From Monomorium pharaonis (taxonomy: Eukaryota; Arthropoda; Insecta; Hymenoptera; Formicidae): a stretch of DNA of 64,000 nt. The stretch spans positions 30,487,585 through 30,551,584 of the forward strand of contig NC_050470.1 of NCBI RefSeq assembly GCF_013373865.1, written 5' to 3'. A program made the translations under genes and the position numbers. Shown here piece after piece: positions 1 through 11,670 of this stretch. The notes below the pieces were generated by a model. The model was not told the DNA's origin. It searched no databases and saw only the letters and a list, made by a program, of their open reading frames with translations. The first letter of the stretch is position 1. The number at the start of each line of letters is the position of its first letter.

Positions 1-1175
1 CTAATCGACATTCTTACTAATTAGCAGAATTAATTAACTCCGACAGTAAATTCCGTTGAGACCAACTCAGAATCTGAATTTTAATATCTCATTTCTTGAT
101 TACTGTTATACCATTTTATTAGGGCTTTCCTTTTTTTAAACCTCTACATATCTTTCTCAAAAATACGACGATAGAAAAAAGATCTTTCATCATATTTAAA
201 AATAGTTTGAAATACAGAAGTTTTCTCTTGAAATATTAATATGTCGATTTATAGTTGAAAGATCTTAATATACATTTTGGATTTTTATTGTATAATAAGA
301 ATGTTACTGTGTCTGCCTCGAAAGAAAAGCTGAATTTCTCCGCGCGATTCTTTTTTTTCTCTATTACGAAACCCAAAGCTAGCGAATTAATATCGGTTTT
401 TAGATCAAGCGATTGTTAATAATTGCAAGTTAGCACCATGTAATTTCTCCTTGCTTTCTAAAGTATGCGCTAAAAATGGTGCGCGCAAAAACGCGGAGCG
501 TGAAGTCGTCCTGGGACGTGGAGTCGCGAGATGACGGTAAGTAGAGTGGACAAGGAAGCGAGCCTGCAAAATCGCGTGCGGATATCCTGATTATTTCGCA
601 CAGAGCAAAATAGAAATACTCTCCGACGATGTAGTTCCGAGTTGAAAAAATTTAATTGTAAAAAACCGATTCATCAAAGCATGCAGATTCTATTAAAGAT
701 CAACGCCGATTATCGGCACGTCATTCATACGTAATCTTGTATTTACGTTTTTGTATTTACGAAGACGATAATCCCGACGATAGCTTGATAATACGATCTA
801 ATCTAGGATCTTCAATTCCCCTCACTTGTAATCAAGGACGTCGTTTAATGAGCCACGAAATGAGAGAGTCGCAGAATTATATTTCAGTCTCCTCGCAATT
901 ACATTTCGAATCACGAAGTCGACCGACGAACAATTATATTTTGATTCGTGAGAAACTCTTAATAAAAATTTAAACAATTCGCGATGATCGTGAGATTTCA
1001 ACTAAACGTATCTCGTCATCAATATTCCGCTGTGCACCTTTCAAATCAGAGCTTGATGAACCTTCGTTCGACAACGCGATCAACCCGGATCTAAAGGGCG
1101 ACACTTTTTTTCCGTCTTCCTTCAAAATCAATCGGTGGAGATTCAGTGGTAGATGAGACGAGAGAAAAGACTTAC
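1..1175. other. AT-rich non-coding left edge
   Basis: I find no convincing gene here. If the minus-strand exon at 1,176-1,263 is real, this stretch would be its first intron, and the rest of that gene would lie beyond the left edge. A short plus-strand ATG-to-donor segment occurs at 476-536 but has no partner exon. Confidence 0.4.
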
Positions 1176-1263
1176 GTGCGGCCGCGACGAGGAGGAGCGC
1201 GATGATCAGCCCAACAGTCGACGGTGGTCGCGTCGGGGACGAGGCGAGTGATCGTGTCGTCAT
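1176..1263 (-). CDS. Candidate first coding exon with a signal peptide or membrane anchor; gene continues past the left edge
   Basis: Reading leftward from an ATG at 1,263, the exon encodes 29 residues. A basic, Ser/Pro-rich start is followed by a hydrophobic core (GLIIALLLVAAA). It ends at 1,176 in a consensus donor, GTAAGT, in phase 1. This is the typical form of a first exon coding a secretory signal or an N-terminal membrane anchor. It sits in GC-rich, CpG-rich DNA, as promoters in this window do. An in-frame ATG lies 22 codons upstream, so the true start is uncertain. No downstream exon is visible in 1-1,175, so the protein family cannot be named. It could also be a chance open frame in GC-rich DNA. 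Confidence 0.35.
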
Positions 1264-2608
1264 GGTGTCTTGGTGGTTACTGCCGAGAAAAGTATCTGTT
1301 GTCGATCCAGGTAACTTTGTTGGTCCCACTACGCGATCACCGGCTCGCCTTGCTTCACCGTTCCCGTTCCTTTCTCTCTGTCTTTCTCTCGCGGGAAAGA
1401 CTTTTCAGCTTTTCGCGCCTGCAGCGGGTAAAAGTCCCAACCGACGCTGTCTCGCCGTCCGAGACTTGACGATCGTTTTTCGTACACACCTCGAATAACA
1501 TATATGAGAAATCGTCATAAAAAAAAATATATGATATACCTCGCGGGGGATTACGAAAGGAAGACAATTACGTTCCTCGCGCGGCGGGAGGGATTAGAGA
1601 CGGTGAGAATCCGCGCGCGTGTACACGCTCCGGATTTTCAGGCGCGCGCGCGCGCGCGTTGCGTCGAGAAATTGCACCGTCAATTACGCGACAAATTTGA
1701 CTGCATCACACGTGCAATTACAAGTGCTGTCATCACGAGGAGAAGACGTACGTGGCGCGACCGTTACCCCATCGTCGTACTCTCGCCTCAGCGAGAATAC
1801 GTCCCGAGTGAGCGCCTCGCTCGGGCCGATTAATTTTCACCGAGATATTATATGCATCTGCATGATCCGCGATAACGTGAATTCCGTTATGACGGAATCT
1901 CTCGCCGGATCGGATCATTCATCTGATCCCGATGGGGATAATCGGCCGGAGGCACGATCCGGTCCAGTCGAGAGACGATGTTCGGCGACGACTGCAACGA
2001 GTTCTGAATCACGAATGTAATAATCGCGGTCCTCGACGCGATGTAACGCGGTTACCATCAAGAGCCGAGATATTCGTTTTGCAATACCGCGCAATGAGGC
2101 GCGATTTCATCATTGAAAATGAAGACATTCCCGCAAAGATGATCTAACCCCTTATCTTTCTTCTCCTTTCTTTATGGAATACACGTCGCGAAAGGTAAAT
2201 CGCTGGTTTAAAAATGTAACATATTATATTGATGTGTTTCTTCCTAATCGTATCGATGTGTTTCCCCCTTTTCTCTACAGTATTACAGCTATTGAATACG
2301 TGGCCTGAGTTCTTTGAGTTCTTTCAGTAGATCGGATAGTGTTTTTACTAGCGTATATCTTCACTATCTTCAGATCTCCGTCGGCGCGAGGCGAGGCGCG
2401 AACTTGCCGGATTTCGCGGCGAGAAGCCGCTTTCCGTTGTTTCATGGGTGGACTGGCATGCGGGCTGGTCGCGCTTGTGCAGAAATCAAGAAGAGGCTAC
2501 CGCCGATCCAGCCTGAAAACCATCCCGCTCATCATATCCTCACTTGCCGTCTCGCTTCTCGCGCCTCTCGCATCTCACCTCATTACGCCGCGACGACAAC
2601 GGGAGGGG

Positions 2609-2661
2609 GGAGAGAGAGAGAAAGAGAGAAAGAAAAAGAGAGAAAGAGAAAGACAGAGAGA
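2609..2661. repeat. (GA)n-rich microsatellite
   Basis: An imperfect purine tract of GA and GAAA units, inside a GC-rich island. Confidence 0.85.
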
Positions 2662-3851
2662 CGGAATAATTTTGTTACGTGTCCTATAAGACGAAGATGA
2701 TCGCGCGTTCTAAAACCGGAAACGTTTCTGCGAGAGCCGTAGAGAACCGCGGTAGCGGAGCGGTGCTCACGCGCGGCCCGAAGGTTACTTTCCTCCTTCC
2801 TTCTTTTTCTTTCCTTTTTTTTTGTTTTTTTCGCCGCCGTTGAAAGTCGACTTGTACGACAAGATAGTGACAGACGCGTCCCCGAAGGCGCGCCGAAGGA
2901 AGCTGGTAGGCGCTTTTGGATCCGCGTGTCCGAGAACGCGACCTGTGCGTAGCGAACGAGCGAAAGTCCTCTTCTTCCTTCCTCGCACACGGTGGTTTCA
3001 CGGTGGTAGAACGACCGGCTATGCGTCTCCAGTCCCGTACGCACTTTCGCATGCGTGGTCGCACAACGGCACACGCATGTGTAATGATACGAGGCGCGTG
3101 CTATAATGATTCGTGTAACGTACGCACGCGATGTCACCCAGAATTAATGACAGTTGTACTCCTGTAATTAGTCCGCCGCTACGTCTCTCGCTAATTAAAA
3201 TGCACGTGGAGCGCATCCTCGCAAGTGGAAAGATCGATATGTAAACCCGCGAATCTCGGTTGATCCAATCTCATTTAATATTCTCGTATAAATCATAGGT
3301 GCGTTAAATCATTATGTCTTCACGCAGAATCGTGTAAAATACGTAAATATTAAGAATATGATGTAAATAAGATATACGCAGATTTTTGGTAAATACTTAG
3401 AAAAAAGATGTAGTAATATTTGTAGAATTGGATTGGAAACTGTAGAAAATATGTAGAATAAAGTCGTGTTGCCATTTCTTTTGTGAAAGATGAAAGATTA
3501 AGAAAAAAAAATCGAGCAACTCTCAATGATATTTAATTAACTTTCTAACTCTGCAATATCTCATTGTTTCACATATATAATAATGTAGCCGCAAAGTCAA
3601 AGAAACCATATATCTTCTACAGAACTTTTTCACAAAAACAGAAAAATTCATCTTTACATCAATATTTTCATCAAAAATTTCATCATTTACGTCAATGAAA
3701 AGATAGAAAGTAAGATTAATAAAAATGTAAACAACATACAAAATGCATGTGAAACATGATTTGCAAAGGTTCTATTGTATTGCGAGACTATTCTACTGTA
3801 CTGTTATACTCATAAGTTCGAGCGGAAAGTTTCGATTACGATTAAAAACTA

Positions 3852-3959
3852 TTAAGCTCTACGCACAATGGAAGAATATTAGTTATTGTTTATTGAGAAA
3901 ATTGATTTTAAAATTCTAATTCATGATATCTAATATTCTTCATTGTACGCAGAGACTTA
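3852..3959. repeat. Short inverted-repeat (MITE-like) element
   Basis: The arms at about 3,852-3,882 and 3,930-3,959 are near-reverse complements of about 30 nt, with ends resembling TAAGYCTCTRCGYACAATG. They flank about 47 bp of AT-rich DNA. This is the structure of a small non-autonomous DNA element. No clean target-site duplication was identified. Confidence 0.55.
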
Positions 3960-5516
3960 TGTTTCCAAGTGGCAGTAAAAAATTCGAACGTGCTGTAGAT
4001 GTTATCAGTACTACCTAGAATGTACTTGATCCCATCCTTATTCATAAGATGATGTCACTTTTTACTGTTACCTGAATCTCGTAAGCAGATGTAATAAACA
4101 ATATACATTTTTTATTAATAGCCTGTACTGCCTTTCTGTTAATACATATGCATACATTATTATTTTATTATACGTATTGCTATTGTTGTTATTATCATCA
4201 GGTTCCATTTAAAACTGACCAAATCAGAAGTTAGAATAATATTTTACAAAACTTCTCGAAAAAGACCCGAAGCATACGCGTCTTTTCAAGAGCGATCAAG
4301 CATAGCTCTGAGAGAATTTGTTTGCATGACTATCCGCTGGCATAATGAGATGAGAATAGTGAAAGTTTGTCGTATAGGTAAATCGCGGATGCTGCCGCTG
4401 AATCATGATCACTGATCCGTAAATAAGCAGTCTGCCTTCATGGATCAAGTTCCCATGTATTGTTCCTCTCGCCCGTTTGTTTTTAGCCTCGTAGGGCGCG
4501 TAATCGTCCGCAAAGCGATCGTCGTTTCTCAAGATTCTCATGGATGTTTAACTAATATCACGGATTTCTATAGTTACGTGTAACTTTGGCGCTCACAGCG
4601 TTATTTATCTTTTATTTAATGGAACAACAAGGATAAAATGATGGTTAAAGCACAATAAGCGCCAAAGCGAATGCAATCTAATGCATACAGTAAAAATATA
4701 TGTACAAAACGTTCATCCGTGCAAGAAATTCAATAGATCATATTTTATCTGACACTAAAAAGACGGCATTTATTATATGAATTCTATAGGGATTTCAGCG
4801 ATCTAGAGTAGAAACTTGTGAACTAATATACAAGAAATATGTAAGACATTGCAACGTCTCGCTTTACGCGACGTAAACGTTTTATTTTTTAATTATCCTA
4901 CCGAGATACCGAAAACAATTCGCGTATTATTTGCTTTTCAAGTCCCTTTTCGTAGAAATCGCAGATGATCGCACTGTGCGAGATGTACATATCCATGCGC
5001 ACACTTTAGAAAGTGGTTGACGCTGTAAAAAAAAATGACGATGACAGGAAACACGTCGTCGCATTTGTCATGCGTCCACGTGATATAAAAATATTACGTT
5101 GACGCATTCGTACGACAAATATCCATCGCTACGGGCCAGCAATTAATTAATATTGACAATGCGCGGTTAATATACTTAGCGTTACGAAACGCGGAGGAAA
5201 ATTGGGTGAGCGAGGAGATGGATGCAAACAAAGCGAGAGAAGAGAAATTGTACCGTGAGGCTGCAGTTATTAACATCGAAACGAGTGAGATTTTAAACGA
5301 ACTATTTAGAAAGAGTAATTGACCACTTTACGGGAGCACAACATTGTCGATTCTCGGACAATGAGAAACATGAAGTTTTCCCTCGCGATCTCGATCGTCG
5401 ACGTCTGCCGTAACGTTCTTGATAATTGAGGCTCCGGATACCGAAGCAATCGAAATAATTGCGTTGTTTTAAAGAACCGCGTGCTGATTTATGTAATACA
5501 TGTATACATATGATTT

Positions 5517-5517
<1 letters not shown>

Positions 5518-5561
<44 letters not shown>

Positions 5562-5564
5562 CCT
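5518..5564. repeat. (GA)n microsatellite
   Basis: An almost pure AG dinucleotide run with a few AAA interruptions at its ends. Confidence 0.9.
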
Positions 5565-6259
5565 TCAGGATTTGTGGACCGTTAACCAAGTCAGAACGGG
5601 ACATATGTCGCCGGCGAGCGACGACGTTGCAAAAATGAAACGTCGTCGTATCTTTGCGCAACGCAAACGTCGCTTCTCTTCTCTTGCCGCAACGTCGAGA
5701 AAGGACGAGATGTGAGAACGTGGTTTCTGTTGCAGAAAGTGCAACGAACAACCGGATTATCTTGGGCTTATTAAATCTCCGCGGTAAATTGTATTAGAAA
5801 CGATTAGATTGTCCCTTCCTTTCTCTTTACGCCAAATTCTTCTGTCGAATTTAAGGTATCGTCCTGGCAAACTGCGAATTTCGTAATTATACATGTATAA
5901 AGGATTATAAGACGGAATATAATGACGCGGCGAGGATTAGGCCGCTCGAGGTGTCGAAGTGACCAAGTGTTTCGGGAAACACAATTTCGCGCGATAAGAG
6001 GAAATGGTTGTAGGATTATCAGATGCATCAAGAGCGATAGCGTCGCATTGTACCTCCATTGCATGTAATCGCACGTTTGCCGCAATAATTCTACGCGAAC
6101 GTCCGCCCAGCTTCTTATAGAAGATTTATTCAGCGGTTGCTGATATTTCGTACTTTCACTCGAACACCTTGACCCGTGCACAATCGCATCACAATGCATA
6201 GATCTGCGTGTGTAGCGAGCCGCACGTTTATATATTTAGACAATTAATATAAATTTATT

Positions 6260-6380
<121 letters not shown>

Positions 6381-6679
6381 TATTTATATCATGTATGTGT
6401 GTATTTATATCACATATGTATATAAATTATATATATACAAGTTTAAATATGTATTTTATACATGTATCAATTTTGTACACATGTATCATTTTTATATATC
6501 CAAGTTTTGTTTTGTTACATTATGTATATGTTTTATCAATTTTCTTCAATTAGATCTCGTTTATTCGACTTCGATTTTACGTGATTACACACAGTGACTA
6601 AACGCGCATAACTATACGACAAATAAAATAAACAGCATTTATAATGACAATCAGAAGTACATGTGACATGTGAGATTAA

Positions 6680-6818
6680 TGCGGGGTCTACAATGGAGTA
6701 GGAGTAAGAAGAAATATGAAATGAGATTTGCCCATTTCGTTTACTTCCGGTTTTTAATTGGTCAATTGTTACTCTTACTCCTTACTCCATTACTCCTGCT
6801 GCCATTGTAGACCCCGCA
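6680..6818. mobile_element. Harbinger-like MITE with TAA target duplication
   Basis: A 139 bp element is bounded by terminal inverted repeats that start TGCGGGGTCTACAATGG, and the right end is the reverse complement. The similarity continues further in (GGAGTAA-like). It is flanked by direct TAA trinucleotides at 6,677-6,679 and 6,819-6,821. Three-base TWA target duplications with G-rich ends are the hallmark of PIF/Harbinger elements. There is no coding capacity, so it must depend on a transposase elsewhere. Confidence 0.75.
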
Positions 6819-6821
6819 TAA

Positions 6822-7896
6822 GAGTGACTCTGCAATAAAATTTGCTAAAGAATCGACCCATTGAAGACTGATGCTTACTTACTCAGGACGTAACAAGATA
6901 ACGTAAGAAAAATTACTTCCATCGATGGAGCAACCGTGTCTTTTTTGTTTTTTGTGTACACTTCTTGTGTGTACTTAATTCTTTATTTTTTAATATAGAT
7001 ACACTTGTGTAATATGTAAATATGACATTCATAAAATAAAATAAAGATCGAGACAAAAAGAATTAAGAGAAAAAAAAGATAGGCTAATTCTGACATCAAA
7101 ATGTAATCAAAAATGTTATTTTGTTAAAATTGAAATTATATCTTACCTGTAGTAGCTTTAAGCTTTCTTCCTTCATAGTAACTTATATGTTTCTCACTTT
7201 GACATCCAACTGTAACGTAAAAATGATTCAAATGTTGTGAATATGCATGTCACGACACAACTTCCAAACCCTAACCTATCTCCATCAATTCCTTTAATAC
7301 GTACGTTTGCCGGTGTTTGAATTATCTACCTAGTTGCAATTCTATTCACCACGTCTTCGTCTAATTTTCTAATCTTCGCTAGTGTTCACCTGTTGCTTAA
7401 GATTAATTATTGCTTGAGATTAATTAAGAGAAAGTGGCAACAAATAACGTCAGCTTGCTACATGGATAATTATATCTTCCTGATACTTCGTCAGTTTAGA
7501 TTAGGAGAATTTGAACTTTTGCGGCTGAAGATGTATCGATCGATACATTTTTGTCAATATGATGGTAACATTCATAATTACCAACATCAAGAAAGTTGTC
7601 GACCATTAGTTAATAGCATTTACCGATAATATCGCATGTAGCAAATTTTTAACCTAACCTATCATTTAAATATTGGCGGCAGTGAAGCATGCGTGACGAA
7701 TCTTTCGTTGAAAGTTCATTCAAAATCACTTCAAAAAATTCATAAAACATAAAGTTTCTTGAATAACTATCTTTTTTCATTAAATTATTGATTTATCCAC
7801 CAAATGTTCCTATATTATGTTTTATATGTTTATATCCAAGAATAGATGCTGTGAATTATTACTTGTTTAATTAGCCATTAACCTTGTGTAAGCAAC
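6822..7896. other. Upstream region of MLH1, no other gene seen
   Basis: AT-rich DNA. The one open frame of moderate size (7,393-7,629) shows no recognisable domain. The MLH1 transcription start probably lies in the last few hundred bases. Confidence 0.4.
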
Positions 7897-10800
7897 ATGT
7901 GTACGCCAGCGAAGATTAGGAAATTAGACGAGATCGTGGTAAACAGAATCGCAGCTGGGGAAATAATCCAAAGACCGTCAAACGCGTTAAAGGAATTGAT
8001 AGAGAATAGGTTAGTATTTAGAAATTGTCACAATGCATATTCTTGTAATACTTAAATTCATTTTTGTGTTGCAGTTTGGACGCCAAAGCGACAAACATAC
8101 AAATCACTACAAAGGAAGGAGGCTTAAAGTTACTGCAGGTACATAACAATATATAATTTTAATTAAACATATAGATTGAAATATTATACTTGTACATCCT
8201 TAATATCTTAACTTTAGATACAGGATAATGGCACTGGTATCCGAAAAGAAGACTTAGACATTGTGTGTGAAAGATTTACTACAAGCAAGCTGCAAAAGTT
8301 TGAGGACCTCAGCGCTCTTACAACATTTGGATTTCGAGGAGAGGCTCTAGCCAGTATCAGTCACATAGCCCTTCTCGCTATCACGACAAAAACCACAGAT
8401 GAAAAATGCGCATACAAGTATGCAGATTAAATTGTCGAAAAATCTGAAAGCAAAAGAAGTATATAACTTTTACTTTCATACAGCTTGTAACTGAATTGTG
8501 ACGGCCATTCTAATGTTCCAGAGCATCATATATTAACAGCAAGCTTAAAGCACCTCCAGTACCTTGTGCTGGAAATCAAGGCACCATGATAACCATAGAG
8601 AATCTATTCTACAATGTGGCAACTCGTAGAAAGGCTTTGTCAAATCCATCAGAGGAATTCACCAAAATTACGGAAGTAGTTATGAGATATGCTGTGCATA
8701 ATCCAACTGTAGGATTTACATTAAAAAAGCATGGCGAATCGAGCCCACAGGTAAAATACTTATTATATATAACACTAAATGTATTGAAACATGCATTTAA
8801 AAATGGAATACTTGAGTATTACAGTATTGCTTCCTTGTAATTTTCAGGTCCGGACGCCACATAGTTCAACAAAACAGAGTAACATAAGAATGTTGTATGG
8901 CAATCCAGTTGCTCGTGAATTATTAGAGGTTGAGATCGACAATAAGGATTATAAATTTAAGATGCACGCTTTAGTAACAAATCCGAATTACACAAATAAA
9001 CGAATGGTGATGTTGCTATTTATCAACAATCGATTGGTTGAGTCCCTTTGTAAGTTTACTTTATTGCACACACGCGATTTTTATCTACTTGAATTCTCTT
9101 ATCAAAATTTTATGTTTACGAACATTAAACTTACAGCGATCCGTAGGATGTTGGAAGATTTGTATTCTGTATATCTTCCGAAAAGGGCCCACCCGTGGTG
9201 TTACTTATCTTTGGATATTAATCCGCAAAACATTGACGTTAATGTGCATCCAACAAAACATGAGGTCCGATTTCTTCACGAAGACGTGATAATCGAAAGA
9301 ATGAAATTCGCCTTGGACGAACGACTAGCTGGTAATAGCGCGTCCAGGACGTTTTATTTGCAAGCCAGACTGCCAAAAGCGGACATTACTAAAGAAGTTT
9401 TAGAAGAAGTGTTACCAGAGTTTAATAAAGGAAATCCAGATAAATCAAAAAAGATTTATGCCAAAGAGATGATTAGGACAGATTCGTCTGATCAAAAACT
9501 TGACAAGTTCAATTTTACCATACATGTCGAGCAACGCAACAGTGACAATAATACTCTAGTGAAGGAAACAACACATAATACAGAGTGCAAGTCTCTTAAT
9601 TCTGAAATTCCATTAAAAAAAGTCATATCTGATGTTACTATGGAAAATCCGCTTGCTGACAGTAAATGTCAAGAGAAAAATTCAAGCTTAAATCTAAATA
9701 TCACGGAATACAATTCTGCATTACATATAGAAAAAACTCTACCTGATAGTAATTTAACAAGTTGGAGCGCTCTATTAGACGCTAAAACTTCATCAGACTC
9801 ACAAAATACTTGCAATTCCGATAACCCTGCTCCGAAAAAAAGCAAGTCGGAAAATATCCGACCAGAGGACACCACGTTTGATGTTGCGAAATTTTTACAA
9901 GACTTGGATGAGACAATGGATGATCCTGAAGAAGACAAGCCTGTAGATACCATAGCCGATAGGGCTCGTAAACAAGTATATCAATATTTTGGAAATAGAG
10001 ACCTTCTTGAGAATACGAAGAAAAGTTCCGAAAAAGAAAAAGAACAGACATTGGATATAGACATTAACAAGAAAGACGAAAATTCAGTATCTAACGCAAG
10101 TCAATCTGAAAAAGTACTTTCCGCTGAGAAAAGTATCTCTGCCAATGAATCTCCGAAGTCCACACAGCAATTTAAATCATATTCTGTGAATAACTTTAGA
10201 CATGAAGTAAAATTAACCAGTATTCTGAAATTACGTAAGGAAGTTGAAGATGAATGTCACGAGGGATTAAGAAATATTCTAGCTAACTTGACATTTGTTG
10301 GCTGCATCGACCAAACTTCAGCTCTAATACAGAGTGGAGTTAATTTGTACATATGCAACACAAGAAAATTAGCGTAAGACAATTATTTCAATGATTGTTT
10401 ATATATGTATGTATACATTTATTCCAAACTTTAAAATGTAATTTTTTTCAGGGAAGAACTTTTTTATGAAATCATGCTTTATGATTTTAAAAATTTTGGC
10501 GTCATTAAATTTTCGGTACGTATTTCAATACGTATGGCAAATTATATTTATTACAACTATCTAACATTGCGCGCGCAAATTCAACGATTTTTCCAGGAAC
10601 GAATATCATTGTTCGATTTAGCAATGATTGCTTTAGATTCAGGAGAAACTGGGTGGACAGAAGAGGATGGGCCGAAAGAAGAATTGGCGGATAGGGTGAA
10701 GGAGTTGCTCTTAGAAAAGGCAGATATGATGAATGAATATTTTTCGATTGTTATGGATAAAGTGGGAAATTTGAGATCGCTGCCCGTTTTATTAGGTAAA

Positions 10801-11158
10801 TATTGACATAATATTGAATATAGTTATATCAGCAGAAAAAATAATTCCACATGTTAAAATTTTAGACAAATATTTTCCATACGAAGCGGAAATTCCATTA
10901 TATATAATGCGGTTAGCAACGGAAGTTGATTGGAGAAAAGAGCAACAGTGCTTTCAAAATATTTGCCGGGAAACGGCAAAATTTTACAGCTACATCAATC
11001 CAAAGCATCAGTTACATGATTGGAAATATATAACTGAACATGTTTTATATCCCGCAATTAAAGAAAGTTTACTTCCACCGAAACACTTTGCTCACGATTC
11101 AACGATATTACAGATAGCCAGTTTACCTGACTTATATAAAGTGTTCGAGAGATGTTAA
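7897..11158 (+). CDS. Mlh1: DNA mismatch repair protein MLH1 (MutL homologue 1)
   Basis: MLH1 pairs with PMS2-type partners to form MutL-alpha, which acts after MutS recognises a mismatch. Exons: 7897-8009, 8075-8138, 8218-8417, 8522-8750, 8848-9049, 9137-10373, 10452-10515, 10597-10795, 10836-11158. All phases close, giving 876 residues (human MLH1 has 756). The extra length is in the variable Ser/Lys/Glu-rich linker coded by exon 6. The N-terminal GHKL ATPase motifs are intact: KELIENSLDAK (catalytic Glu about residue 33, Mg-binding Asn about 37), QDNGTGI, and FGFRGEALASI. The MutL second domain has NVDVNVHPTKHEV-type sequence (here NIDVNVHPTKHEV). The C-terminal interaction domain has GWTEEDGPKEELA and RLATEVDW, and the protein ends in the family-typical FERC. 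Intron 8 is only 40 nt. Intron 5 (87 nt) is a multiple of three and lacks stops, so its retention would leave the frame open. The start codon precedes the conserved KIRKLDE segment by four residues. Confidence 0.97.
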
Positions 11159-11670
11159 ATTATGTTATCTTAAAAATTCAAAAATATATTTTATTTTTTA
11201 GATTCTACAACAATTGAATTGATAAACTTAAATTTATAGCAAATGTGTTTAATATTATGTAAATGTACAGTTACGACATATTGTTGTAATAACAGATTTT
11301 TTTACATTACAATATACTACTTTAGATTACTCAAATACATACTATTATTTTTGCCAGAATTTTTATTTTATCATTTTTTTTACCTTCTTGATAGAATTAG
11401 ACATATGCGACAGAAAACAATGTACATATTTTAAAAAAGAATTTATAAATTATATATATGTATATATAAATTTACAAATGTCTTTACATAAAAGTAGCAC
11501 ATTCGCAATTCTTTGTTAACTCTCGTACACTTTAATATATTAATACATTGGCGTCTATCTTATATAAAAATTTTGTAAACAATTACAATGTACATTAACA
11601 TTTTATATTATTTTCTTGTAACTTAATGATCAATTTATTAGAATAAATGTTCTATCTACCTTTACATTAA
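11159..11670. other. Convergent 3' region between MLH1 and GrpE
   Basis: AT-rich DNA with no gene. The sequence complementary to AATAAA at about 11,633-11,638 lies about 33 nt past the GrpE stop and is a plausible minus-strand poly(A) signal. MLH1 3' untranslated sequence probably extends into this interval. Confidence 0.45.

Noticed and set aside
476..536. Plus-strand ATG with a 20-codon frame ending in a GTAAGT donor
   Set aside because: The form suits a first exon, but no partner exon downstream in the same phase was found and the residues match no family I recognise.
3860..3959. Target-site duplication for the inverted repeat at 3,852-3,959
   Set aside because: TTA/TAT flanks can be aligned only by shifting the ends, so I do not claim a duplication.
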